Notes: generated by a model not told the origin, from the letters alone. Positions 1 through 11,169 are shown, numbered from the stretch's first letter. The stretch is 64,000 bases of DNA from Escarpia spicata (GCA_963995525.1 OZ023210.1:24381726-24445725); one strand, 5' to 3'. Translations and numbers: made by a program.

Positions 1-251
1 CACATTGTTCATGTTAGATGTAGATAATAAAATATTATAAATATTTTACTAGTGAAATCGGATTGCGAACATTGTTTGGTGATATCTACATGTAAAATAT
101 GATCAACAAGGCTTGTTTATAAAATGTTGCTGTTATTGTTTGTTGACTTCTATGGACAAAATCTATAATGTGGTGAATTTTAACTTTATTCGAGTGCCAG
201 TATTTTGATGTCAAGTTATAAGTGTAGATGAAAGGATGTGTTTTTCTGTAG

Positions 252-443
252 ATGTAGAATCGGAGAGCCCTATTCCTAGCCCCTCACCAGCCCGGGAACC
301 AACCCCACCCCGGTCTCCCACGCCCCTCCCAGTGCAGCCCGACCAGCCAGGGGAAGTGAGCAAGACAGGGGGAGGGGAGAAACACAGAGGGCGGAAGAGG
401 AAACTTGTGTCAAAGACATCAGTGAACGAGGATGGATTCATGG
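252..443 (+). CDS. POLD3: POLD3 internal coding exon (third from last)
   Basis: This exon is read from an acceptor AG at 250-251 to a donor GTAGGT at 444. It enters two bases into a split codon and leaves with one base (phase 1). The translation is Ser/Pro-rich and then turns basic (HRGRKRKLVSKT). That block matches the disordered middle-to-C-terminal part of DNA polymerase delta subunit 3, where vertebrates have a similar KRKR..KSKT segment immediately before a VTEKV motif. Here VTEK begins the next exon. POLD3 links the catalytic POLD1-POLD2 core to PCNA in the nucleus. The N-terminal POLD2-binding region lies outside the window, so the gene is seen only as its 3' end. The exon boundaries come from splice consensus and have not been confirmed with a transcript. 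Confidence 0.72.
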
Positions 444-1075
444 GTAGGTACAGACATGTTTAACACGGGATGGCCCCGACATGGTGGGTACAGACATAGA
501 TAAAACAGACGTCAATGGGTGCAGCTGTGATTTTTTCAGTATATAACCTGTGATTTTTTTCAGTATGTAACCTGTGTACTATAAAATTTTATTGCAAATC
601 TTCTATGTGACATGTGTGTCGCAGGTGTTGGCAATCATGATACTCTCAGTTGTTTGTGCTTTGAAGCAGTTCTGCTGCGCTCTTTCTGAACCATGTTGAC
701 AGAATATCTATTATTTATATTCTGTGATGGCCTCTGCACCTTCTCCCCTCAATGTTGCCTGTTTTTACTCTACGTTCTAACTTTCTTGTTACATGGTCTA
801 CAAATCTTACCTGTTGTGTTTTAATTTTGTTCATGCTCCTTCTTTTTGTTTTGGCTGTTCTCAGGAAATCTTCATTACTTTTCTTTTCAGTCTGTGGTAC
901 TCTCAGCATACATTTCAAGGACCACATTATAATTTTTTAGAAAGTGGTACAAGAACCATTACATAATTATAATTACATACAAATAAAGTTCATGAAGGTT
1001 GTGTCGCCGATATACAAACAGGTTTCTGCAGAGATAATTATCCAAGTTGGAAGTACGTGATTTTGTGTTGTGCAG

Positions 1076-1161
1076 TGACCGAGAAGGTTTGGGAATATGA
1101 GTCTGTGAGTGAATCGGACGACGAGAAAGGCGCAACCAAGCCGGACGAAGTCGCACCAAAC
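1076..1161 (+). CDS. POLD3: POLD3 penultimate coding exon
   Basis: The acceptor is TGCAG at 1071-1075 and the donor is GTGAGT at 1162. The first two bases join the single G left by the upstream exon to give Val. The exon then reads VTEKVWEYESVSESDDEK and ends in phase 0. The VTEKV.E.ES.SDSEE pattern followed by an acidic run is the conserved stretch upstream of the PCNA-binding tail in POLD3 of vertebrates. The phase match on both sides and the homologous order support one continuous gene. Its 632-nt upstream intron and 542-nt downstream intron contain nothing else I recognise. Confidence 0.78.
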
Positions 1162-1703
1162 GTGAGTGTCGCCGTTATCGTTGGCAGTTGTCATAATGTT
1201 CGCTAGAGGGCAGCATTGCGTTGCGTTATATCGTGGTTTTAATGGTCGGTCGTGTTGTATTTACTGGTTGATCTAGTTCTAGTTTTTCCAGCTCTCTGCA
1301 ACGTTCTATTAACTGACTAGTCTGTATATATTGTGGCTACAATGTTATGGTCTTATGAGGTCTCATTCAACTAAACTTGTTCAGAACATTATCGCCAAAC
1401 TGACCTTTCTACGCTGGCACTGATGGTGGTCACTGCCAGTGTGCTTGTCGTCCTCCATGGTTGTTTTACGTCCCAAATTGAGATGTAATGCACCGCTTTC
1501 ATTCACTTCACGTCACCAACAGATGGAAACGCCCCGCACAGATTAATAGAACAATATTGATACATTGGTTTGATATGTATTATTGTGGGTGAATTATATG
1601 ACTGGCTGATATGTGTATACCAGTGTGATAATGAGGACTTGTTATGTAGGAAGATAATAATTTATTTCAGCAACGTGAAGTATTAGAACATTGGTTGTTT
1701 CAG

Positions 1704-1799
1704 GCAAAGAAACCAGCAGCAGCAACCAGGACGACATCCCCGCCAAACAAGGCTTCCACAAAACAAAGCTCTCTGATGTCATTCTTCAAGAAAAAGTGA
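1704..1799 (+). CDS. POLD3: POLD3 terminal exon with PCNA-interacting (PIP) box
   Basis: The acceptor is TTTCAG at 1698-1703, phase 0. The exon encodes 31 residues and stops at TGA 1797-1799. It is Lys/Ala/Pro-rich and ends QSSLMSFFKKK. This is a textbook PIP box (Q-x-x-L/I/M-x-x-F-F) with a basic tail, placed within the last 11 residues exactly as in human POLD3, where it reads QVSITGFF. PIP boxes dock the polymerase onto PCNA during lagging-strand synthesis and break-induced replication. The box, the basic tail and the upstream VTEKV exon together make the identity solid, although only the C-terminus is visible. Confidence 0.85.
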   Translation, partial: AKKPAAATRTTSPPNKASTKQSSLMSFFKKK

Positions 1800-2242
1800 A
1801 CTGTTTCATGTCTGCTGCTCTGGGGAAGAAGCTTGTGTGACAAGTGTAGCCGTTGTTGTGACTGCTGAGCCTGTTACTCTTGCTGTGACAGTTGTGAATG
1901 TTGCAGTGACAATGGCAAATGTAGTTGTTGTGACATATGTAGCCGTTCTTAGGGACAACTGGGTGTGACACTTTTGTACGTTGCAATGAGGGCAGTAAAT
2001 GTGACAGATGTTTCTCTTGCGATGACGACTGTTTGTTTAGCTATACAAGTTGTAGTGAAAAACTGCCGGTGTTCAATAACTCAGTATATATACAGTATCT
2101 GCCCATTTGAAATATCATCACTTTCACATAACTGGGGCTGACAGATCGTACCCATTCACTGCTACATAAGTCAGCAATTATAAGTCTGGATGATGTATAT
2201 GACCGATTCACCAGCGTGATCAGATTTGTCTCGTTTGTGGTG

Positions 2243-2248
2243 AATAAA
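2243..2248 (+). terminator. Candidate poly(A) signal of POLD3
   Basis: An AATAAA hexamer lies 444 nt after the POLD3 stop codon, with T-rich sequence shortly after it. It is the first clear canonical hexamer downstream of the stop on this strand. The 3' UTR would then be about 460 nt. This is inferred from position only. Confidence 0.5.
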
Positions 2249-2269
2249 TTAACATGCTCAAAGGTTTGA

Positions 2270-4240
2270 TGTTGAATTGTTGATTTTTATTGAAACATTT
2301 CTAATTTTCGTAATTTTCCAAATGTGTACACGAACATTACACGAGTACGCGACCATGATACCCATGTTGTAGATCAATTTGCTCTCCGTGTTGTGTTTAC
2401 GCTCTGCACATGCGTATTATGCCGTAGCCACTTCACTGTTTGTATTTCTGCCACAGTAGTACATAATTTAAACAAACACCATGTAACAGAGGTTTATTTA
2501 TCTCTGTCTCTGTGTTTATTTGAAAGTAAAATATGCAAAATAATACGACAAAGTTATGTAATTTAAATATGTACAAAATAATTGACCAAACCATCGTCGC
2601 CAAACCAACACAATCGAAGTATATACACAGTGACATGCTTGGAAGATGTCCTTTCCACCACAGTAGTAAATAATCATGGTTACACAAAAAGCGTTTATCA
2701 CATAGAATAGCGTTATCTGAATCGGCTTGTCGGAGATAATAAGTATTTAGTACACAGATAAATCTTGGATGTCTGTTAATTCTATGTACAGGTCAACGGC
2801 TAGCGTGGTTAACGTAACATGATCTATATACAAAGCATGGACCTAACGCATTGACGCCGCCTGAAAAAAGCCATCTCCCCTTTGTAGTGATTCCTTATGT
2901 ATGGCATTATAACAATGCACCATTATACAGACATTTCTATGACGCCCCTTGCGGATCTATCTGGTGCTAACAATATGGACGCTTAGCAAACATATGTAAC
3001 TCGTACGCCAAACTCTGAATAACGTCACAGTATCGTGGTCGGTCCAGCACATAACACGAACTTGGAAGTCGAGTACATACAAAACACATTTATATTCCAC
3101 CTGGGCGGGCCCCTCGATATCATGCCTGTATACCATGTTTGAGACACGTTCCGCGGATTGTGTGAATGTTTTGTGTCGTAATTGAGGACATTTTATGTAA
3201 TTTTAGTAGTTAACCTATCTATGAACAAAATATATTCGTGAATTATATTACATTATCACGGAACAATACACTTTTCACGTTAAAATGTTATATACATATT
3301 TTAGTTTACCCCGCCAACTTCAAAAGAGCGTTTTATTACATAACCATGCAAGTACGAACACGTGCGTTCACAGACAACGGTGTGTGCATTATTTCAAGCT
3401 GCTCAAGTTAAAATGGTATCTTTATGACAGAAGCAACATATTTTGTTAAATGGATGGTAAACCCAGTTGGATATATTCTCAAGAAAGGTGTATTGGTAAT
3501 ACACGCAGTGACCCCTCTCGGGGATTTTCTACGTAAGTGCAAGTGTGCGTAGTCGGCACATAATTAGTTATTTTAAACATAATTATGTTAGCCAAGTTTC
3601 ACGGCATTTTGAAAGACAACTATTTCTTAATCCGCGGTCGTTTGCGTATTGGCGCCTGCGGTTGTACCCGGTCTGCGGTGGCGGTTAAGTCTGGTTGCTA
3701 ACTGTCTGCAATAGCAGTGTTAATTTCTGTGCCAATCGGGAATAGGATAAAGAACATGTTCGCTTAGCCCGTGGGTGTTAATGGGGATTCTTGCGTCTAC
3801 TAATTGAGTGCAACAGTTTGGATGCCCAAAGTACGTTGTCAGATTATGTAGAACGTTGGTATTCACGTACAGTGTAGCTGGACGCTCGGGAACGTCTTTT
3901 ATAATCAGTTCTGTTCTGGGTGAAATTCAGAATAAGTCCTAGTGAAATGCTTGACATGACAGGTTTAGGAGTGGTGTGTTGTCGAATCCGTTGGAATCAT
4001 TTCCTGTGAGACTACATACGTTATATGATAATGTGTAAATATACGTGTTAGCTTTTAATGATATGTACAGCATTTCTATTGCATGTGGCTCAGCTTCAAC
4101 ATTAACCGTCGCGAAACTAAGCTCGCGCACGTAGACAATTAGTTTAAACAACAACAACAATAGTACGGCTTTAGTGAGTTGCACTCTGTGTTATCCTGCA
4201 CGATTCACAGACCACGTGAAGTTGCTACTACACAGTTAGT
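2270..4240. other. Intergenic space between two convergent genes
   Basis: This stretch separates the 3' end of POLD3 (+) from the 3' end of the chordin-like gene (-). Open frames here are short, have no recognisable motif and look random. I see no RNA gene or repeat family member in it. Confidence 0.5.
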
Positions 4241-4254
4241 GTACAACATTACAG

Positions 4255-4260
4255 TTTATT
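4255..4260 (-). terminator. Candidate poly(A) signal of the chordin-like gene
   Basis: TTTATT on the + strand is AATAAA on the - strand. It is the first canonical hexamer I find after the chordin-like stop codon at 4614, about 355 nt downstream. This would give a 3' UTR of roughly 370-380 nt. Positional inference only. Confidence 0.4.
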
Positions 4261-4613
4261 GATCGTATACTACGTATATAGCAGAATGTGTCTTGAGACG
4301 AGGTATCGTTTCTCACGGACAGCAACCATTCTCGTCATATCACCCCAACCGTCAAAACACCGGTTTTATAATACACAACTATCTTGTCTGCAATTTAAAT
4401 ATAGAGGCGTATCTCTCATATGTACCACTTGGAAAAGACTTACAAACAGAATCAAGCACCATCATTTCAACCCAACTATACACACACGGGGGGTGATTTC
4501 AAAACTTTCCGGAAGAACCAATCAAGTCCACTCTACTTCGCTTGAAAGGAACGTTCCTGGCGTCTTCCGGTCTTCGTCTCCGCTGTCCCGGACCGATATC
4601 TCTTTACGTTTTT

Positions 4614-4753
4614 CTAGCACGTGGCTCTATACTTGGCACGGCGCAGTTTGAGACGCGCAATCTGCCTGAACAGCCCCTTCTTACGGCACCTGCCCGACTT
4701 CTGGCAGCGTCGCCGGAACCTCTCGATCTTCCGACGGAAGCGGGCGATCTTTT
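4614..4753 (-). CDS. Chordin-like terminal exon 8: basic, Cys-containing C-terminus
   Basis: The acceptor has a long pyrimidine tract ending TCTGCAG at 4754. The exon codes for 45 full residues and stops with TAG at 4616-4614. It begins KIARFRRKIERFRRRC, then has Q..GRC and ends in Cys as the very last residue (YRATC). Human CHRDL1 also ends C-x4-C-(about 20)-C-stop, so the Cys framework agrees. Unlike the vertebrate tail this one is extremely Arg/Lys-rich, which suggests heparan-sulphate or matrix binding (inference). Alternative: an unrelated basic tail; phase and Cys spacing argue against that. Confidence 0.78.
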
Positions 4754-4916
4754 CTGCAGAGGAAAAGAAGCTGGGTAATTGACTGCTGGGAGCGGCACAG
4801 GCACATCGCTTGATATTTGACAGTCGATGCTACCCGGAAGGAGTAGGCTTGGGCAGTCGCGCAGGCGTCGCCGTGAATATATCAGGTAGTAACTGACCTT
4901 CGTAACTTCCTTCCGT

Positions 4917-4994
4917 TATATATATATACATATATATATTTATATATATATATTTATATATATATATTTATATATAAATTTATATATAATATAA
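4917..4994. repeat. AT microsatellite with TTTATA interruptions
   Basis: About 78 nt of TATATA broken by TTTATATATA units, inside the last intron of the chordin-like gene. Confidence 0.9.
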
Positions 4995-6117
4995 AGTCAA
5001 TTCCGAGCACTAGGGACTAAAATAATTCAAACAATATCAATAACAATATGTTCAAACTGCACGTGCGCGTTGTAGATATTACACCAACGATGAGTATGGT
5101 GTCTAAAAATGTAAATGGTTGGAAAGTTACGATTCAGTCGAGTGAGTACGTGTGAGGTAGACAAAGATTGGTGTTCGGCTCGGGTGTTACCGCACAGGCT
5201 AGGCGACGCAGACCCTGGGCCTGTGGCATGCATCTGGTAACCTAACCGTGGGACTAATTAAGCCACCGTATGGACTTTATAGGTAATTAGGTATTGTGAC
5301 TTTGGCTTCCGGTTGAAATTAGTAAAGTATCCGGTCTTACTGTTTAATTTCACTAAGTACGGAACTATTTTCAGAGTAAAGGAAGCATAAGGAAAATTTC
5401 GAAAAACGACCGACCCTGTGATGAAAATATATGCCGATTTTTTGCAATATGAATAGCTCGGGGTGAAACGATCAATGTTTATACATGTACCACGGTCGAA
5501 GAACAACACGTCGTGTGATTTATGTAATTTCCTCACAATCTGTAGTTTTACGACACAGTCGTGGTTAGTCACGTGTTCCTTTTGTGACGTGACAAGAATT
5601 ATTATATTCCAATAAGGCAAATTTATCAAGTTTCTTTCTAGTGGTTAATATTGCAATAGTGAATCATCTCAGAACGTCCATGTTCAATATCACACGAACT
5701 TATGTCCATCTGATCTCAGCCGCCCACCCCTCAGACAAACGTTTGTAAACATTAATATATGATGGTGTACGATGCTATCAATATGTTAACAGCATCGGCT
5801 CGAAGCGGACATTATCAATGTCCGACGCCAGACGAAACTACCTCTGACGCACCCTCCCCCAAATGATATTAATTATGTATGATATCCGACATCGACGTTC
5901 GGAGATGATCCCTAAGATGGACATAACATGTCGAACATCAGACGACAATCTAAATTCACTGTCATCAAGCAGCACATTCAATAATTTCACCAGCTAATAT
6001 GACAGTTGTTTACCAATATTTTCATCAGTCACACGAAAGACAAAGAAGGTGCCAAAAGACAGATTACTCAATCAGGGCAAAGAGACGAAGACAAAGAATA
6101 CTGGAAGGAAGACTTAC

Positions 6118-6225
6118 TACTTTTCGCCGTGCCGATCACCTTGAAATGTCGGTTGTGACTGGACCCGAAGAGCTCATGGATGTCGGCCGTCGGCAAACTC
6201 TGTTCACTGAACTTGGTCACGCGAC
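6118..6225 (-). CDS. Chordin-like exon 7
   Basis: The acceptor is GTGTTTCAG ending at 6226 and the donor is GTAAGT at 6117. It reads RVTKFSEQSLPTADIHELF, then an SS.NRHFKVIGTAKS segment. Human CHRDL1 has [25 protein letters not shown] in the same position, so the E/TK.S...F.ELF...KV pattern is conserved only loosely. Phase 1 at both ends fits exons 6 and 8 exactly. It lies 7 kb from exon 6; that intron contains the polypyrimidine tract, the 69-bp minisatellite and a SINE. Confidence 0.75.
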
Positions 6226-6368
6226 CTGAAACACACCACTCGTCGGTCACACAAAGGACACAGGAAGTCTATGCTTGACCAATAGGTCACACGTGCCGAT
6301 TTGCCTACGCTACAATAAAAATTATGCGCGTGACGTCCGCCAAGTTTTGTCTCGACAACAATGTTCGC

Positions 6369-6488
6369 ATATAAGACCTACGTAGAAATGGTGACTTACA
6401 ATACTACGTTACATTATTACGCCATGACATATAAGGCCTACGTAGAAATGGTGACTTACAATACTACGTCACGTTATTACGCCATGAC
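6369..6488. repeat. 60-bp tandem duplication
   Basis: Two head-to-tail copies (6369-6428 and 6429-6488) differ at only a few positions. Each contains CCTACGTAGAAATGG and ends ATTACGCCATGACAT. A third partial ATATGCTACGTCA follows. The copies lie in intron 6 of the chordin-like gene, just upstream of exon 7. Confidence 0.9.
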
Positions 6489-7296
6489 ATATGCTACGTC
6501 AATGCGTGCAGTTCGCGACTAAACAACTTTACCTTATGTTTTTGACATAAAGAAAAACATTTGAGGCCAGAATGGCCACAAAATATTCGACGGAATGTCC
6601 GAACAGCATCGATTTATGATGCTTTGACGGACCATGTTGCTATAGGCTATGGGTCACGTGACGTATAGGTCACTTATAAAGGCGCCACAGGACCCTGAAT
6701 GATAAGTGCAAACAAAAGGAGTGTATGGGTACATGGAAGGCGACGTAGCAAACATAGTTAGCAGCGACATGAAATAATATCCTACATGGAGCCACTAGTA
6801 TAATACAAAGAATGGTTCCAGCCGTTCATTAATTTGCCGCTGTCAGACTGGGCCGAGAAAATCACCGCCCAAGGTTCGATTCAAGATACACAAGCTAGCA
6901 GATGCTTGTTATTACTGCTAACTCGATTCTATAAATGGACAGACGGACGGACGAACGGATATATACTTTCCAGGGAAATCTGACAAAAACAAACGTGCTG
7001 GAAAGTCTAACCATAATCGAGTTAGTGTATAGAGTGTGTGTGTTGATACGTTGACTATTTATTTCATAGACGGCTTGAGCCTCGGGCGCCAAACTTCTAC
7101 GGGCCCTCTGAAGAAATGTAAACTTTCTTGTTTCGAAAGTTCCTCGTTGGTTAAGGATTTGTAACGGTTTTAGGGTTCGTACCGGATGTTAGACGGACAA
7201 AAAATTATTGTTAATGACGCTGGGCTTGGCTTGTGATTATCCTGACGCATAAGAATGGACGGCCAACCATTGATTACGTTACGTCATGGGTGTACG

Positions 7297-7512
7297 ATAC
7301 TCGACTTCTCTTGGAAGCATTCAGTCACGCTACAATGCGCGAAGACTATTCGTACACAAATATCCACCACTGTCTATAGTCAGGTACTTATTCATACAGC
7401 TGAGTAAATTGAAGCAATGTAAAGTAAACGCACTAACTTGCCCAACAGGATTCGAACCCGTGTTCTCTCAGTTGAGAGTCCGGAGCTCTTACCGCTGCGC
7501 TACTACGCTCCA
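7297..7512 (-). repeat. tRNA-headed SINE copy, 3'-truncated
   Basis: The - strand begins GGAGCGTAGTAGCGCAGCGG. It has box A TAGCGCAGCGG (7502-7492) and box B GGTTCGAATCC (7458-7448), both perfect pol III promoter consensus. The body that follows is shared with the copies at 14431, 14980, 21180 and 43094. The 3' tail is missing. It could be mistaken for a tRNA gene, but it lacks a credible acceptor stem partner and the body is repeated elsewhere. Confidence 0.8.
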
Positions 7513-7632
7513 CACGTGTATTTGTCTATAGCGCCATCCAAAGCATGTGCAGCTTTGTTAGCACAACATACAATTACAATGACACGTGGACTATATTGCC
7601 TCAACATATGATGTAAATATGATCTGTAACAT

Positions 7633-8285
7633 ATGCGTTGTTCACCCTCCTCCTCCTTTTCTTCTTCTTCTTCTCTTCCTCCTCCTCCTTTTTTCTTCTT
7701 CTCTTCTCCGTCTCTTCCTCTTCTCCTCCTTCTTTTCCTATTCTCCTCCTCCTCCTCCATATCTTCCTCTTCTTCTTTTCCTCCTTCTCTTCGTCTTATT
7801 CTCTTCCTTCTTCTCTTTCTCCTCCTCATTCTCTTCCTCTTCTCCTCCTTCTTGTCCTCTTCTTCTCTTCTTCCTCCTCCTTCCCTTCCTCTTCTTCTCC
7901 TCCTCCATATCTTCCTCTTCTTCTCTTCCACCTCCTCCTTCTCATTTTCTCTTCCTCCTCCTCTTTCTCTTCCTCTTCTTCTCTTCCTCTTCATCCTTCT
8001 TTTCTATTCTTCGCTTCCTCCTCCTCTTTCTCTTATTCTCTTCCTCCTTCCCTTCCTTTTCTTCTCCTCCTCCTTCTCTTCCTCGTCTTCTCTTCCTCCT
8101 CCTCCTCCTTCTCTTCCTCCTTCTTCTCTTCATTTTCTTCTCTTCCCCCTCTTCCTTCTCTTCCTCTTCTTCTCTTCCCCCTCCTCCTTCTTTTCTCTTC
8201 TTCGCTTCCTCCTCCTCCTTCTCTTCTTCTCTTCCTCTTCTTCTCTTCCTCCTCCTCCTTCTCTTCCTCTTCTTCTCCTCCCCCT
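7633..8285. repeat. 650-bp polypyrimidine (CTT/CCT) tract
   Basis: The + strand is almost pure C/T, built from irregular TCTTCCTCCTCC-type units. The - strand, which is the sense strand of the chordin-like intron, is therefore a long GGA/GAA purine run. It is open in several frames on both strands only because of its composition, so the frames are not genes. Confidence 0.92.
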
Positions 8286-8289
8286 ACTC

Positions 8290-9300
8290 ATCCTCTGCAT
8301 CACCGTCAACATTCTCTCTCACACTCATCTTGTTTCTCATATCGCCCCCGTGATATGCCAAAAGCGCCTCATTCTCCACCATGCAATATGACTGTCAGTC
8401 CGCTTCGGTGTCTGGGGCCTTGTTGTAGTTTCGGGTTTAGTACTCGCCGCAACAATCGGGATTACAAAAACACCCATTTCCCGATCCCACCAGGGCATCC
8501 CCAGGTCAGGGCAGTGCGGCGATCAGTATGTTAAACATGGTTGATAATAAATTATTACTACATCCTGACTACAAAATGTCGGTGAACCCTAAATGAAGAG
8601 CAGAAACCTGCTGAGATCTGCGAAAGAGAGGCATTTTGAAAGATTTGAAACGTGATGAAAAATTGATTTTACAATGTTATGTTGTTGAAATCCAGTCAGT
8701 GTATATTAAAATGTGTTATTCCACTGGTGTTATTTTATATTTCTAAATTTATTTCTTGCAAAATGTGTTATTTTCGTTTCGATACTTTCTTTCCTGTTAT
8801 TGTTTCCTACAATAAACTGCTATTTTTGTCCGTAACTTTTTTCCATGTTAAACTACAATACAGGTACTTTCTTTCCGATTACCACACCGCTAACCGCGAG
8901 CAGAAAGAAACCGCAACACGACACATGAAGGTTATCCAGTTACTTGCATACTGATAACACTGTCAGTAGAATCCGATCGTGAAAAAGAAACCCTATCCGT
9001 AACAACAGCCGTACACAGAAACTTTATCAAACACAAAACGTAAACTTCGCTTCACACCGTAACGTGTAATTGAACCACAACACAAAAAAGCTTCACCTCT
9101 AGCATCGTGTAAGGGGTGATGTCAAAATATCCAAGCACGCCACCACATCGATTAGGTTTCATTGGCGATAAGTAGCTGCAACGCTTAGCTTCTACAGCAG
9201 TATTTTAAAAAACGTTTATTTTACGATCACATTTCACAAGGTTGCTAACTTGAGCGCATGTTGGCACTTCTGCGGTATGGCGACTGCACGCTACCTAGCG
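8290..9300. other. Intronic segment without recognised features
   Basis: Lies inside intron 6 of the chordin-like gene, between the polypyrimidine tract and the 69-bp array. I see no motif-bearing open frame or repeat family member here. Confidence 0.5.
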
Positions 9301-9311
9301 ATTACGAAATA

Positions 9312-11105
9312 GTCAACATTGCACCGCCGGTCGATGTCATTCAATATGGCTACTTATCACCACTGCTGTGCCTCACTGTAGTCAACATTGCACCGCCGGT
9401 CGATGTCATTCAAGATGGCTATTTATTACCGTTGTTGTGCCTCACTGTAGTCAACATTGCACCGCCGGTCGATGTCATTCAAGATGGCTACTTATCACCA
9501 TTGTTGTGCCTCACTGTAGTCAACATTGCACCGCCGGTCGATGTCATTCAAGCTGGCTACTTATCACCATTGTTGTGCCTCACTGTAGTCAACATTGCAC
9601 CGCCGGTCGATGTCATTCAAGATGGCTACTTATCACCATTGTTGTGCCTCACTGTAGTCAACACTGCACCGCCGGTCGATGTCATTCAAGATGGCTATTT
9701 ATCACCATTGTTGTGCCTCACTGTAGTCAACACTGCACCATCGGTCGATGTCATTCAAGCTGGCTACTTATCACCATTGTTGTGCCTCACTGTAGTCAAC
9801 ACTGCACCGTCGGTCGATGTCATTCAAGCTGGCTACTTATCACCATTGTTGTGCCTCACTGTAGTCAACATTGCACCGCCGGTCGATGTCATTCAAGATG
9901 GCTATTTATCACCATTGTTGTGCCTCACTGTAGTCAACATTGCACCGCCGGTCGATGTCATTCAAGATGGCTACTTATCACCATTGTTGTGCCTCACTGT
10001 AGTCAACATTGCACCGCCGGTCGATGTCATTCAAGATGGCTACTTATCACCATTGTTGTGCCTCACTGTAGTCAACATTGCACCGTCGGTCGCTGTCATT
10101 CAAGCTGGCTACTTATCACCATTGTTGTGCCTCACTGTAGTCAACATTGCACCGCCGGTCGATGTCATTCAAGATGGCTATTTATCGCCATTGTTGTGCC
10201 TCACTGTAGTCAACATTGCACCGCCGGTCGATGTCATTCAAGCTGGCTACTTATCACCATTGTTGTGCCTCACTGTAGTCAACATTGCACCGCCGGTCGA
10301 TGTCATTCAAGATGGCTACTTATCACCATTGTTGTGCCTCACTGTAGTCAACACTGCACCATCGGTCGATGTCATTCAAGCTGGCTACTTATCACCATTG
10401 TTGTGCCTCACTGTAGTCAACACTGCACCGTCGGTCGATGTCATTCAAGCTGGCAACTTATCACCATTGTTGTGCCTCACTGTAGTCAACATTGCACCGC
10501 CGGTCGATGTCATTCAAGATGGCTATTTATCACCATTGTTGTGCCTCACTGTAGTCAACATTGCACCGCCGGTCGATGTCATTCAAGATGGCTACTTATC
10601 ACCATTGTTGTGCCTCACTGTAGTCAACATTGCACCGCCGGTCGATGTCATTCAAGATGGCTACTTATCACCATTATTGTGCCTCACTGTAGTCAACATT
10701 GCACCGTCGGTCGCTGTCATTCAAGCTGGCTACTTATCACCATTGTTGTGCCTCACTGTAGTCAACATTGCACCGCCGGTCGATGTCATTCAAGATGGCT
10801 ACTTATCACCATTGTTGTGCCTCACTGTAGTCAACATTGCACCGCCGGTCGATGTCATTCAAGATGGCTACTTATCGCCATTGTTGTGCCTCACTGTAGT
10901 CAACATTGCACCGTCGGTCGATGTCATTCAAGCTGGCTACTTATCGCCATTGTTGTGCCTCACTGTAGTCAACATTGCACCGCCGGACGATGTCATTCAA
11001 GCTGGCTACTTATCACCATTGTTGTGCCTCACTGTAGTCAACATTGCACCGCCGGTCGTTGTCATTCAAGCTGGCTACTTATCACCAATGTTGTGCCTCA
11101 CTCAA
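9312..11105. repeat. 69-bp minisatellite, 26 copies
   Basis: Head-to-tail units of exactly 69 bp start at GTCAACATTGCACCG and contain GGTCGATGTCATTCAAG(A/C)TGGCTA. Because 69 is a multiple of three, one + frame stays open from an ATG at 9258 to a stop at 11160-11162 (634 codons), and a second + frame is open across most of the array. Variants include GAT/GCT after TTCAA, CCG/TCG, and ATT/ACT. Units 4-13 and 14-22 carry the same order of variants, so a block of about 0.65 kb was duplicated. The array sits in intron 6 of the chordin-like gene, antisense to it. I do not call it a protein gene. Confidence 0.93.
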
Positions 11106-11169
11106 ACTAATGCTAAAGGCAGTTCCTTCTACCTGTGCGCAGTTACGATTTGGTTTGAATAAAAACTAT

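Noticed and set aside
7440..7512. Antisense tRNA gene
   Set aside because: Box A and box B are perfect, but the body is shared by many dispersed copies and no paired acceptor stem closes the structure, so it is a SINE head.
7503..8534. Ser/Phe/Leu-rich and Lys/Arg/Glu-rich frames on both strands
   Set aside because: Composition artefacts of the polypyrimidine tract.
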